Origin: Bacillota bacterium
Lineage (GTDB): Bacteria > Bacillota > Clostridia > UBA1381 > UMGS1253
DNA length: 64,000 nucleotides
Reading direction: 5' to 3'
Assembly (NCBI GenBank): GCA_022706785.1
Contig: JAKJBW010000010.1
Span: 1 to 64,000, forward strand
A program made the translations under genes and the position numbers. This document shows positions 33,641 through 41,358 of this stretch, piece after piece (within the stretch, counting starts at the first letter, position 1; each line of letters begins with the position of its first letter). The notes beneath the pieces are model-generated. The model ran no database searches. It had not been told where the DNA came from and saw only the letters and a program-made list of their open reading frames with translations.

Positions 33641-34435
33641 ATGGCACAGGCATTACTATGGGCAGGCACGGGTACCGGTTTCACTTTTTTAATGACCATG
33701 CTCGGCGCCGCAATGGTATTTTTGTTCCATAAAGCCATGAGCGCAAAAGTTCAGAAGATATTTCTGGGGTTTGCGGCCGGCGTTATGGTTGCGGCTTCGG
33801 TGTGGAGCCTTCTCATTCCGGCCATAGAGGAGGCTGAAGCGTCCGGCCAGACAGGCTGGATCGCCGCTGCCGGCGGATTTATTTTAGGCATTGCCTTTTT
33901 AAGCGGCCTGGACCGCTTGCTCCCCCATATCCATCCCGGCTCCGGCACCAGAGAAGGGCTGTCCTCGTCCATGAAGCGCACCTCCCTTCTCGTTATGGCC
34001 GTTACGCTGCACAATATTCCCGAAGGCATGGCGGTGGGGCTGTCGTTTGCCCTGGCCGCCCAGCACGGCGGGGACCCGGCGGCCTATGCCGCTGCCATGG
34101 CGCTGGCGCTGGGGATCGGCATACAAAACTTTCCGGAAGGCGCGGCGGTTTCGCTGCCCTTAAGGCAGGAGGGCGTCAGCCTTAAAAAATCGTTTTTTCT
34201 GGGCAGCATGTCGGGGATAGTGGAGCCTGTTTTCGGTATCCTCACAGTGCTTATTTCGGGTCTTATCCTGCCCTATATGCCCTGGCTCTTGTCTTTTGCG
34301 GCGGGCGCGATGATGTATGTGGTGGTTGAAGAGCTGATCCCGGAGGCGCATCTGGGCGAGCATTCCAATGCCGGCACTATGGGCGTGATGTCGGGCTTTC
34401 TTGTCATGATGATTTTAGACGTCGCTTTGGGCTGA
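33641..34435 (+). CDS. ZIP-family metal transporter (ZupT-like)
   Basis: 264 aa; ATG after GCGGGGTGG. Eight hydrophobic helices; helix 4 carries HNIPEGMAVG and helix 5 QNFPEGAAVSL, the two intramembrane metal sites of the GufA/ZupT branch. It probably imports zinc or another divalent cation (iron or manganese are possible). Unlike the CadA exporter, no metal-sensor gene is adjacent. It has its own promoter and a structured leader. Confidence 0.92.
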   Translation: MAQALLWAGTGTGFTFLMTMLGAAMVFLFHKAMSAKVQKIFLGFAAGVMVAASVWSLLIPAIEEAEASGQTGWIAAAGGFILGIAFLSGLDRLLPHIHPGSGTREGLSSSMKRTSLLVMAVTLHNIPEGMAVGLSFALAAQHGGDPAAYAAAMALALGIGIQNFPEGAAVSLPLRQEGVSLKKSFFLGSMSGIVEPVFGILTVLISGLILPYMPWLLSFAAGAMMYVVVEELIPEAHLGEHSNAGTMGVMSGFLVMMILDVALG

Positions 34436-34502
34436 AACAGGCGGGCTGTGTTTCTGCGCCCGCGTACCGACTGTTTTGCTTTTGTCCGGGCAGTGCGGCT
34501 AA

Positions 34503-34658
34503 TACTGTTTCGCGCCCAAAACAGGACTATCTGCCGTGTCTTTTTTGCCCACAGCTTTGTTGTCGTCCTTGCCTTGCGCCAGCAAGGCTGCGTCCTTCGC
34601 CGCGCTGTGCACAAAAAATCCAACGACATTTTATTCCTATTTTGAACGCGAAATAGTA
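34503..34658 (+). mobile_element. Miniature inverted-repeat element M1, copy 2
   Basis: 156 bp, ends TACTGTTTCGCGCCCAAAAC and GAACGCGAAATAGTA, flanked by TAA on both sides. About 80-85% identical to the copy at 9834. The core has TTTGTTGTCGTCCTTGCCTT, GCCAGCAAGGCTGCGTCCTT. It lies 27 bp before the amidotransferase start. Confidence 0.87.
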
Positions 34659-34685
34659 TAAAAACTGACCATTAAGGAGAAGGCA

Positions 34686-35399
34686 ATGAGAATCCACTAT
34701 TTGCAGCATGTGCCGTTTGAAGATCCGGGCAGTATTCTTGTCTGGGCGCAGGAAAATGGGCATCAGCTTTCCAAAACGCTTTTATATTCGGACGAGCCCT
34801 TTCCCGCCCAGCCGGATTTTGACTGGCTGGTGGTGATGGGCGGCCCCATGAATATCTATGAAGAGGACAAGTATCCGTGGCTGGCCGGGGAAAAGCAGTT
34901 TATCAAAGAAGCCATCGACGCGGGCAAGGTGGTGATGGGCTTTTGTCTGGGCGCCCAGCTGATCGCCGGTGTGCTTGGCGGCAAGGTCACTAAAAATGCG
35001 TGCCCGGAAATCGGCTGGCTGCCCGTACGCTTCCGGGAGGCGGCAAGAAAAAGTCCGCTGTTTTCATTTTTCCCGCCCGAGCCGGTCGTATTTCAGTGGC
35101 ATGGCGACACCTTTTCCGCCCTGCCGCCGCAGGCGCAGCTTTTAGCCGGGAGCGAAGCGTGCGCCCACCAGGCGTTTGCGGTTGGCGGCCGTGTGTTCGG
35201 CTTTCAGTTTCATCTGGAGAATACCTATGCCATTATAGAAGCGCTTATTGAAAACTGCGGCGATGAGCTTGCCCCTGGCACATATGTCCAAACGCCGGAG
35301 CAGATGCTTTCGCAGCCCGGGCATATGGCGCAGGCTCATGCGTGGATGGACGCTTTTTTAACGCGGCTGTCAGCGTTATATCAGAAAGGGGCGCTGTGA
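34686..35399 (+). CDS. Class I glutamine amidotransferase (GuaA-like stand-alone domain)
   Basis: 237 aa; ATG after AAGGAGAAGGCA. GATase fold with the nucleophile in GFCLGAQLIA (Cys near residue 86), and GFQFHLE carrying the catalytic His-x-Glu (~residues 178-182). Stand-alone members of this family act on glutamine, gamma-glutamyl compounds or unknown substrates; no synthetase partner is adjacent. Directly upstream lies element M1, so its promoter is not evident. Confidence 0.84.
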   Translation: MRIHYLQHVPFEDPGSILVWAQENGHQLSKTLLYSDEPFPAQPDFDWLVVMGGPMNIYEEDKYPWLAGEKQFIKEAIDAGKVVMGFCLGAQLIAGVLGGKVTKNACPEIGWLPVRFREAARKSPLFSFFPPEPVVFQWHGDTFSALPPQAQLLAGSEACAHQAFAVGGRVFGFQFHLENTYAIIEALIENCGDELAPGTYVQTPEQMLSQPGHMAQAHAWMDAFLTRLSALYQKGAL

Positions 35400-35508
35400 C
35401 GGAGCCGATGCGCCAAAGGCAAATGCAGGCGTTCTGTCAAATCGGCCGCGGCACCGGCACAGCCCTTTACGGCACTATTGAGCATAAACTTTCAGTTTGG
35501 AGGCATTT

Positions 35509-36900
35509 ATGAAAATACCGGCTCCGGTCAGAAAAGGCGAGCTTTATCATATGGAAATAACCGCTCAGGGTACAGACGGCGAAGGGATAGGAAAAATAGC
35601 GGGCTTTACCGTATTTGTCCCCGGCGCGGCGCAGGGCGATGTCGCGGCGGTCAGGATTACAAAGGTCAACCGTTCCTATGCTTTCGCAAAGCTTGGAGCG
35701 CTCCTGCAGCCGTCGCCCTACAGGTCTGAGCCGCTCTGCCCCGTCGCGGCGGCTTGCGGCGGCTGCAATTTAATGCACGTCGCCTATCAAAAGCAGCTGG
35801 CCTTAAAACGGCAGAGAGTGACAGACGCCTTAGAGCGGATCGGCGGATTTGCCGGCGTTGCGGTAGAGGATACCATAGGCATGGACAAGCCCTGGCGCTA
35901 CCGCAACAAAATGCAGCTCCCCGTCGGCACGGACAGCGCAGGCAGGCCGTGTACCGGTTTTTTTGCGCCCCGCTCCCACCGCATTGTCCCGGCGGACGAT
36001 TGCCTGGTGGGCGGCGAAATCTGCAAAGCTGTCACCCGGAGCGTGCTTGACTATATGGAAGCCTGCGGCGTCAGCGCCTATGACGAAAAGACGCATAAAG
36101 GCATTATCCGCCACGTTTTTGTCCGTCAGGCAAACGCCACAGGCCAGGTGATGGTGGTGGTTTCCGCCAATGCGCTGCATCTGCTGCACAGTGACGTTCT
36201 GGTCGGCCTGCTTAAAGAAAACACAGACGGACTTATCGGCGTTATCCATAATATCAACATGGAAAAAACGAATCTGATCCTTGGCAAGAACTTTGTAACG
36301 CTGTGGGGTCGGGATCGGCTTGCAGACATTCTGGGCGGGTTTAAGTTTGAGATTTCACCCGCCAGCTTCTATCAGGTCAACCACGCGCAGACAGAAAAAT
36401 TATACGCCGTGGCTGTCGAGCTGGCGGGCCTGACAGGTGCCGAAACGGTGTTTGACCTGTACTGCGGCATTGGCACCATTTCAGTTTATATGGCCCAAAA
36501 GGCAAAAAAGGTGATCGGCATTGAGATCGTGGAAGCCGCCGTTTCGGACGCAAGGGCAAACGCCGACGCAAACGGTATGGGCAACGCCTGCTTTTATGCG
36601 GGTGCGGTGGAAGATATCGCCGTGCGGCTTTGCGGTATGGGCGAAAAAGCCGATGTGGTGGTGCTCGATCCGCCCCGCAAGGGCGCCGATGCGCTCACGC
36701 TGCAAACCATTGCAAAGCTTTCGTCCCGGCGTATTGTATACGTGTCGTGCAATCCCGCCACACTGGCGCGCGACGCAAGGCTGCTGGCGGATATGGGCGG
36801 TTACCAAATCAGCCGCGTGCAGCCGGTGGATATGTTTCCGCACACGACACATGTGGAGAGTGTTGTTCTCATGACGAATGGTGGTTTGAAGGGCGAATAA
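35509..36900 (+). CDS. rlmD: RlmD/RumA-type 23S rRNA (uracil-5-)-methyltransferase
   Basis: 463 aa. ATG at 35509, 5-6 nt after GGAGG; an in-frame TTG at 35497 overlaps the SD. TRAM RNA-binding domain (~1-65), iron-sulfur cysteines C77, C83 and C86 (CPVAAACGGC), SAM motif DLYCGIGTISVYMA and catalytic VSCNPATLARD. It methylates a uridine of 23S rRNA (U1939 or U747-like site) with SAM. Several paralogues occur in Firmicutes, so the exact site is uncertain. Confidence 0.92.
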   Translation: MKIPAPVRKGELYHMEITAQGTDGEGIGKIAGFTVFVPGAAQGDVAAVRITKVNRSYAFAKLGALLQPSPYRSEPLCPVAAACGGCNLMHVAYQKQLALKRQRVTDALERIGGFAGVAVEDTIGMDKPWRYRNKMQLPVGTDSAGRPCTGFFAPRSHRIVPADDCLVGGEICKAVTRSVLDYMEACGVSAYDEKTHKGIIRHVFVRQANATGQVMVVVSANALHLLHSDVLVGLLKENTDGLIGVIHNINMEKTNLILGKNFVTLWGRDRLADILGGFKFEISPASFYQVNHAQTEKLYAVAVELAGLTGAETVFDLYCGIGTISVYMAQKAKKVIGIEIVEAAVSDARANADANGMGNACFYAGAVEDIAVRLCGMGEKADVVVLDPPRKGADALTLQTIAKLSSRRIVYVSCNPATLARDARLLADMGGYQISRVQPVDMFPHTTHVESVVLMTNGGLKGE

Positions 36901-37084
36901 GGCAGATCAGCCACTATATGCAGTGGTTTTAAAGCGGAAAATGCGCAAAAATCGGGGTTGAAAAGTACATTTTTTAGTCTGGTTTTTTTTGAGGCATGTT
37001 ATAGATGACATGTGCAAAGACGACGGAAAAAGGGTTTGGTACCACACAAACATGATCCGTATCATTTTTCTATGATGCATGATC

Positions 37085-37130
37085 ACGGTAAGCGCAGCGG
37101 TTTATGAAAGTAAACCGCTGCGCTTACCGT
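37085..37130. terminator. Bidirectional terminator between rlmD and the prophage remnant
   Basis: A 20-bp perfect stem (ACGGTAAGCGCAGCGGTTTA with its complement) around a 6-nt loop. It is followed by ATCAATCTTTTATTCC on the plus strand. The genes on either side converge here. Confidence 0.8.
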
Positions 37131-37167
37131 ATCAATCTTTTATTCCACCCTTTTTTGGGGGCGGCAG

Positions 37168-37740
37168 TTATTTCCGGTTTTCCAAGATGAACGGCCTGAA
37201 GCGTTCAAATACTTCCCTTTCCAGAGGATGCGAAAGAAATCTGTTCCTGCGTATAAGCTCACTTATGCGCTGCGCCCGGTAGCGGGCCGCTTCCGCCGAT
37301 ATGCCGCAGACGGAGGCGATCTCCTCCGCTGTAAAAATACGCAGGCCCCAAATGACGCAGGCCGGGGCTAAAAGCCTTGCCGCGAACATGTCGGCCTGCG
37401 CCTCGGATATCGGCTTTTCGGCAAAGTATGTTCTGGTATGATGAGGCGCGCTCAAGGCGTGGCCTAAGAAGATATGCCCCATTTCGTGGGCGACGGTGTA
37501 GCGTATGCGCCCTTTGCTGGGCATGGTATCGTCGTAGATGATATACCAGACGCCCTCATAACGGAAGCATATGCCCGCTTCATCCGCGCCAAGCTCATCT
37601 GCGTCTGTGTTTTTGACGATGCGGATACCGGTTTGGTTTGCGATCTTCGTCAGATCCACAGGCAGACGCGTGATATGGCAGTCCAGCAATACCCGCCAGG
37701 CGGCGTCTCTGGCGTCCTTGTATTTGGCGTATGCGTCCAA
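37168..37740 (-). CDS. ImmA/IrrE-family metallopeptidase of a prophage remnant
   Basis: 190 aa from a TTG at 37740 that has ATGAGGTG 6 nt upstream; an ATG at 37770 is in frame but lacks an SD. Zinc-peptidase motif VAHEMGHIFLGH, with ADMFAARLLAP giving the third ligand region. A C-terminal helix-turn-helix-like tail follows (FTAEEIASVCGISAEAARYR). In ICEBs1 and phages ImmA cleaves the repressor ImmR to induce the element. The gene follows the S24-type repressor on the same strand. The SD is within one arm of a perfect 11-bp inverted repeat (37745-37778). Confidence 0.88.
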   Translation of the reverse strand: MDAYAKYKDARDAAWRVLLDCHITRLPVDLTKIANQTGIRIVKNTDADELGADEAGICFRYEGVWYIIYDDTMPSKGRIRYTVAHEMGHIFLGHALSAPHHTRTYFAEKPISEAQADMFAARLLAPACVIWGLRIFTAEEIASVCGISAEAARYRAQRISELIRRNRFLSHPLEREVFERFRPFILENRK

Positions 37741-37744
37741 TAGT

Positions 37745-37778
37745 TTCACCTCATGAGTAGTAATCCCCATGAGGTGAA
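37745..37778 (-). promoter_or_regulatory. Inverted repeat enclosing the immA ribosome-binding site
   Basis: TTCACCTCATG (37745-37755) and CATGAGGTGAA (37768-37778) are perfect complements. In the minus-strand transcript the SD GAGGTG would be paired with CACCTC, with only 12 nt in the loop. It could be an operator instead, but the match to the SD favours translational control. Confidence 0.6.
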
Positions 37779-37790
37779 TTTTTTTGCGCC

Positions 37791-37952
37791 AGGGCGTATT
37801 TTCAAGCAGTCAAAACGCCTTAAATCGGCTGTTTTTCCGCTATACTTTGCCTGCGGAAACGTATACACACAAAGTATTTGCGCTTGTGTGCGCCGCGCCT
37901 GGCGAAAAAACATCACGCTTTTGTGCATTCCGCCTATTTGAAAAGATGCCCT
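37791..37952 (+). mobile_element. Miniature inverted-repeat element M6
   Basis: 162 bp with imperfect ends AGGGCGTATTTTCAA and TTGAAAAGATGCCCT. Interior TTTTTCCGCTATACTTTGCC, CACACAAAGTATTTGCGC and GCGCCTGGCGAAAAAACATC align with element M5. Its right end overlaps the repressor stop codon (37951-37953), so insertion may have trimmed that C-terminus. Confidence 0.72.
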
Positions 37953-38802
37953 AAAGCGCGTTGTCATTTTGAACTGTAGGGGCGTTCTTTATTTTCTCCA
38001 AACGGTTTTTTGACATTGCGACGGATTCGGCCTGCCTGTTTGATGCGCTGCGAGCGGCACGGTAAACTGTTATGCTGTCGCCGGCTGCCCCGGCGGGGCC
38101 CAGCACCCGGCCCATGCACAGGATGTCTGCGTATTCGCCAAATGTCAGTGCGGGGTATGCGCGGTTGTGCGAGATTAGGCCTTCGCGGCGGTATTCCTTG
38201 ACGTAGGCGCTGCCGTCTACGCAGAAAATACCGATATCGCCGTAGGCAAGGTCGGTGTCCTTGCTGACAAACAGCAGATCGCCGTCGTGGTAGGTAGGCT
38301 CCATACTGCCGCCGCTCACCCGCACGATAAAGTCGGCGTCTTGCGGCGGGAGGTCGCCCAGCTCTATGACGGTGCTTGTGCTGTAGTCAAGCGGCTCGCC
38401 GGTCCCTGCCGACACCGGCACGTCGAAGTAGGTCATGGGAAATTTTACGATATTGTTTTTGGCTGCCTGTGGCTGAGCCTGAGCCAGCACACGGCTGTAC
38501 TCCATGTCCAGTACGGCGTCCACTACTTCGCGGCCGTGGGTGTCAAGCGCACGGTAACGGCTTATGACGGCCGCTTCGCCTGCGGTATGGGCGGCGCAGC
38601 GGGCGGAGGAGGTCTGCAAAAGCTCGTCGCCCGTAGTCCCCAGCGCTGCGGCTATTTTTTTTATGGTGGGGACGTCGGGGCTTCTTTTTCCGCTCTCGTA
38701 GAGCGAGTATGTCGATTTTGCGACGCCGATCATGGCGGCGGCTTCTTTTTGGGATATGCCTTTGTTTTCCCTGATCTCTCTTAGTTTTTTATGAAAATCC
38801 AC
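37951..38802 (-). CDS. Phage CI-like repressor (XRE helix-turn-helix plus S24/LexA-type peptidase)
   Basis: 283 aa; GTG start after AAAGGGATGAG. Residues 8-62 form an XRE helix-turn-helix (SQKEAAAMIGVAKSTYSLYE). Residues ~125-260 are LexA-like: cleavage site A132-G133 (SAGTG), nucleophile S166 (GGSMEPT) and general base K202 (AYVKEY). RecA-stimulated self-cleavage would derepress the element, or the adjacent ImmA peptidase may cleave it. It is divergent from a Cro-like gene with TTTGCA operators between. The C-terminus ends in the M6 element and has an extra basic tail of unknown meaning. Confidence 0.93.
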   Translation of the reverse strand: MDFHKKLREIRENKGISQKEAAAMIGVAKSTYSLYESGKRSPDVPTIKKIAAALGTTGDELLQTSSARCAAHTAGEAAVISRYRALDTHGREVVDAVLDMEYSRVLAQAQPQAAKNNIVKFPMTYFDVPVSAGTGEPLDYSTSTVIELGDLPPQDADFIVRVSGGSMEPTYHDGDLLFVSKDTDLAYGDIGIFCVDGSAYVKEYRREGLISHNRAYPALTFGEYADILCMGRVLGPAGAAGDSITVYRAARSASNRQAESVAMSKNRLEKIKNAPTVQNDNAL

Positions 38803-39128
38803 GATTGACTCATCCCTTTCTCTCTTTATTTTATATAATATGTGGAATTGTACTGAAACGGGTGTGTGGCGCAGGCTGTGAGCCGGCGGCAGACTGCCCT
38901 GCGCCGGCGCCGGTGGGCGCTTGTCCGATTGATAGGATATAGGGAATTTTGCAAAAGAAGGTTGGCGGGCATATAAATCGCAGCTTGACAGCGGGCGCTG
39001 CCCGCCTTTATAGGAAATGGGAGGAAGTCACGCCGTTTCGGGCGTGATTTGCTGAGCTTCAAAAAGGCTTTCTGATAAAGCTTACGCCCACGGGCGCAGT
39101 TAAATTCAATTGACTGTATTCTATGCAC
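38803..39128 (-). other. Long leader of the repressor gene
   Basis: About 325 bases between the repressor start and its predicted promoter. It contains CAGCGGGCGCTGCCCGC (38989-39005), a GCCGGCGCCGGT-rich hairpin near 38908, and CACGCCGTTTCGGGCGTG. No SD-led ORF seen. Probably an old repeat insertion. Confidence 0.45.
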
Positions 39129-39157
39129 AGCATACTACAGAAGAGCAGCCGTGTCAA
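39129..39157 (-). promoter_or_regulatory. Promoter of the repressor gene (PRM-like)
   Basis: Minus-strand TTGACA (39157-39152) and TATGCT (39134-39129), 17 bp spacing. Operator O3 lies just upstream of its -35 box, allowing autoregulation. Confidence 0.75.
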
Positions 39158-39165
39158 TAAAAAGA

Positions 39166-39180
39166 GTTTGCAGTTTGCAA
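39166..39180. promoter_or_regulatory. Phage operator O3 (paired TTTGCA half-sites)
   Basis: GTTTGCAGTTTGCAA contains two direct TTTGCA half-sites, the same half-site as in O1 and O2. Located between the divergent promoters. Confidence 0.6.
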
Positions 39181-39199
39181 ATATTTTTTTAAAAACCCC

Positions 39200-39228
39200 T
39201 TGACAAGTTTGCATAACGCAGATATAAT
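39200..39228 (+). promoter_or_regulatory. Early lytic promoter (PR-like) with operator O1 in the spacer
   Basis: TTGACA (39200-39205) and TATAAT (39223-39228), 17 bp spacing, a full consensus match. The spacer holds GTTTGCATAACGCA (39207-39220), so repressor binding would occlude polymerase. Confidence 0.9.
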
Positions 39229-39237
39229 TGCTTTAAA

Positions 39238-39254
39238 GTTTGCATAATGCAAAC
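39238..39254. promoter_or_regulatory. Phage operator O2 (perfect palindrome)
   Basis: GTTTGCATAATGCAAAC is a perfect 17-bp dyad centred 18 bp after the -10 box. It is the best operator of the cluster. Confidence 0.82.
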
Positions 39255-39276
39255 AAATGCAGGGGAGGGATGTTTT

Positions 39277-39516
39277 ATGATGTTTCCGAATCTGAACGCC
39301 GAACAGGCACGCAAGGCTATGAGCAATGTGCAGGTCGCACAGCTGATCGGGATCAGCAGAGCGTCTTATTCAAGCAAAAAACGCTCGGGTAAATTCACGG
39401 TGCCCCAGATCAACACTCTGTTGGCGCTGTTCGGCTGTACGTTTGACTATCTTTTTGAAACTGAAAACGGCGGTGGGGCATGGAAGGGGGGGGATTTCGT
39501 ATGTGGGCGGCGCTGA
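39277..39516 (+). CDS. Cro-like helix-turn-helix regulator
   Basis: 79 aa. ATG at 39277 with GGGGAGGGA 6 nt upstream; the longer in-frame reading begins in operator O2. Helix-turn-helix: MSNVQVAQLIGISRASYSSK followed by FTVPQINTLLALFGCTFDYLF, typical of small phage Cro/XRE proteins. First gene behind the PR-like promoter, divergent from the repressor, so it most likely competes for the TTTGCA operators. Confidence 0.85.
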   Translation: MMFPNLNAEQARKAMSNVQVAQLIGISRASYSSKKRSGKFTVPQINTLLALFGCTFDYLFETENGGGAWKGGDFVCGRR

Positions 39517-39749
39517 TGCTTTTTATGGCGGCTGCGGCCACAGCTGCGGTCATCGGACTGATACCCGATGAAGATGCGCAGCCGCTGCAGCGTATGCGGC
39601 AGGTCACGCTGCCCGGCCGTGTGCGGGTACGCACAGCCCGGACCGGCAGGCAGGGGATTGTCCGCGCTGTGTGGATAACGCTGGGCGGCGCATATCTTGT
39701 CTTTTCGCTGTGGCTTCTGATGGCGCTGTGGGGAGGCGGGCCGGTATGA
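39501..39749 (+). CDS. Small membrane protein of the prophage early operon
   Basis: 82 aa. ATG at 39501, 7 nt after a G8 run that serves as SD; it overlaps the Cro-like gene by 16 bp. Two hydrophobic segments (residues ~2-20 and ~55-78) flank a basic segment (RVRVRTARTGRQG). I do not recognise it. The overlap with both neighbours supports a real coding role. Confidence 0.6.
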   Translation: MWAALMLFMAAAATAAVIGLIPDEDAQPLQRMRQVTLPGRVRVRTARTGRQGIVRAVWITLGGAYLVFSLWLLMALWGGGPV

Positions 39750-40087
39750 TCTTAGAATCCGGAAAGCCGGGTGGCGTGATGTACAGGTGTGAGGAGTGCA
39801 AAAGCGTGTTTGCCCGCGCTGCGGGCAGGTATGAGGACACCGGGGAATGGATCTGCGCCTGCCCGTTCTGCGGCTTTGACAGCATGGCAGAGGTGTCGGA
39901 GTGCGCTGGATGCGGCGGATATTTTGAAAGTCATGAGCTGGAAAGCCGATTTTGCAATGCCTGTGCGGGCGGTGTGTGGCTGCGCCTGCGCGCTGCGGTG
40001 GACGGTGTATTTGACGCGCATGAGCAGTCGCTCATCAACGAGATGCTGGACGGGCACGATCTGTTTGAGCAGGACGGGGTGGTGTGA
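39746..40087 (+). CDS. Small zinc-finger protein of the prophage early operon
   Basis: 113 aa, ATGA overlap with the preceding gene and GGGGAGG upstream. Cysteine pairs: C-x2-C (YRCEECKS), CACPFC, CAGCGG and CNAC, suggesting two zinc ribbons. The C-terminus is acidic and helical. Family not recognised; probably nucleic-acid binding. Confidence 0.6.
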   Translation: MILESGKPGGVMYRCEECKSVFARAAGRYEDTGEWICACPFCGFDSMAEVSECAGCGGYFESHELESRFCNACAGGVWLRLRAAVDGVFDAHEQSLINEMLDGHDLFEQDGVV

Positions 40088-40914
40088 TGCAAGGGTGGAT
40101 CAAGCTTCACCGCAAGATTATGGAATGGGAGTGGTGGGACGACTTTAACGTTTTGCGGCTGTGGATATACATATTGCTTATGGCCAATCACACCGCCAGG
40201 AGCTGGCACGGCATCACCGTGCCGGCGGGCACGTTTATCACCAGCTTAGACAAGCTCGCCGCAGGCACAAAGCTGACTGTGAACGAGGTGCGCACGGCGC
40301 TTGACAAGCTCAAGGCCTGCGCAAACATCACATGCAGGGTCACAAACAAATACCAGGCTGTCAGCGTTGTGAACTGGGCGGCCTACCAGTCCGATGCGGA
40401 AAAAATCACAGGCGGGGACTCAGACGCCCCGCAGGCTGACGGCAAACCATTGACAGCAACCAAGAATGACAAAAATGATAAGAACAGTATTAACTATCAG
40501 AAGATAGTTAATATGTACAACGAAACCTGCGTTTCGTTTCCCAGGTGCCTTAAATTATCCGACAGGCGAAGGGCGGCGATCAAAGCCAGGATCAAAAGCG
40601 GCTATGGTGAGGCGGACTTTAAGGCGCTGTTTGAAAAGGCGCAGCAGAGCCGGTTTTTAAAGGGCGGCAACGCCAAAAACTGGCGCGCAGGCTTTGACTG
40701 GCTTATCACCGACGCCGGTATGGCAAAGGTTTTGGAGGGCAATTACGACGATCCGGCAGGCTTGTCCGCGCCGCCCAAAAGCCAAAGTATGACGCAGACG
40801 GTGCGCTCCGCGCAGATCTACCATTCGGGGACATACGATTATGCGCACATAGAGCGGATCGCGGCGCAGAGGGCGGCAAGCATGGCAAAGGGGGAGAAAA
40901 ACGATGCGGTTTGA
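40087..40914 (+). CDS. Phage replication protein (replisome organizer, DnaD-like)
   Basis: 275 aa; ATG within a TGATG overlap; an in-frame GTG one codon earlier is less likely. The N-terminal ~110 residues (WIKLHRKIMEWEWW, VPAGTFITSLDKLAAGTKLT, VNEVRTALDKLK) match the winged-helix origin-binding domain of phage replisome organizers. A lysine- and asparagine-rich linker (NDKNDKNS) follows, then residues ~140-225 resemble the DnaD helicase-loader tail (KNWRAGFDWLI). It would recruit the host helicase to phage origins. Fourth gene of the early operon. Confidence 0.85.
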   Translation: MQGWIKLHRKIMEWEWWDDFNVLRLWIYILLMANHTARSWHGITVPAGTFITSLDKLAAGTKLTVNEVRTALDKLKACANITCRVTNKYQAVSVVNWAAYQSDAEKITGGDSDAPQADGKPLTATKNDKNDKNSINYQKIVNMYNETCVSFPRCLKLSDRRRAAIKARIKSGYGEADFKALFEKAQQSRFLKGGNAKNWRAGFDWLITDAGMAKVLEGNYDDPAGLSAPPKSQSMTQTVRSAQIYHSGTYDYAHIERIAAQRAASMAKGEKNDAV

Positions 40915-41221
40915 GCGAAATGCAATGCTCGACGAGCAGATGAGTTTATGCTGGGATTGCGCCAGGGGGGCGTGTGAGTGTGTGTGGATGGCGGTGTGCG
41001 CGCCTGTGCCCGGCTGGTCGGCGGCCGAAACTGTAGTGGATGGGGAGGGCAGCTACAGGGTGCGCGCATGCCCCGGCTTTGCGGCGCATCCCAGGGCTGC
41101 CGGCATGGCTAAACGCGTCTGTCCTGTGTGCCAGACAGCTTATGCGCCAAGGTCGGTGGTGCAGGTGTACTGCAGCAGGGCATGTGCGGCGCACCGAACA
41201 GTTATAGCCGATCCACTTTAA
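40904..41221 (+). CDS. Cysteine-rich prophage protein, 3' end replaced by a miniature element
   Basis: 105 aa as it stands. ATG after GGGGGAG, overlapping the replication gene by 11 bp. Cysteine motifs CWDCARGACEC (~16-26) and CPVCQTAYAPRSVVQVYC (~73-90) point to a zinc finger. Element M2 begins at 41205 after the AAHRT codons; the final residues VIADPL and the TAA stop are encoded by the element's TIR. The original C-terminus is lost. Family not recognised. Confidence 0.62.
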   Translation: MRFERNAMLDEQMSLCWDCARGACECVWMAVCAPVPGWSAAETVVDGEGSYRVRACPGFAAHPRAAGMAKRVCPVCQTAYAPRSVVQVYCSRACAAHRTVIADPL

Positions 41222-41336
41222 AACAGTCTGGTTTTTGGGGCCTTTTTTCCGCCATGCTGCGCTGCCGTCGTCCTCCGCCTTGCCTGGCGGAAAAAATTCT
41301 CGCAAAGCTTCAGACCCTTTTGAAGCGGATCAACTA
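41205..41336 (+). mobile_element. Miniature inverted-repeat element M2, copy 3 (internally deleted)
   Basis: 132 bp; ends TAGCCGATCCACTTTAAAA and TTTTGAAGCGGATCAACTA, flanked by TA. It lacks the 24-bp GGCGGGC/GCCCGCC hairpin segment of the full copies, leaving CTGCGCTGCCGTCGTCCTCC. It interrupts a prophage gene. Confidence 0.88.
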
Positions 41337-41358
41337 TAACCCGGCAAAGGATGCGCCC

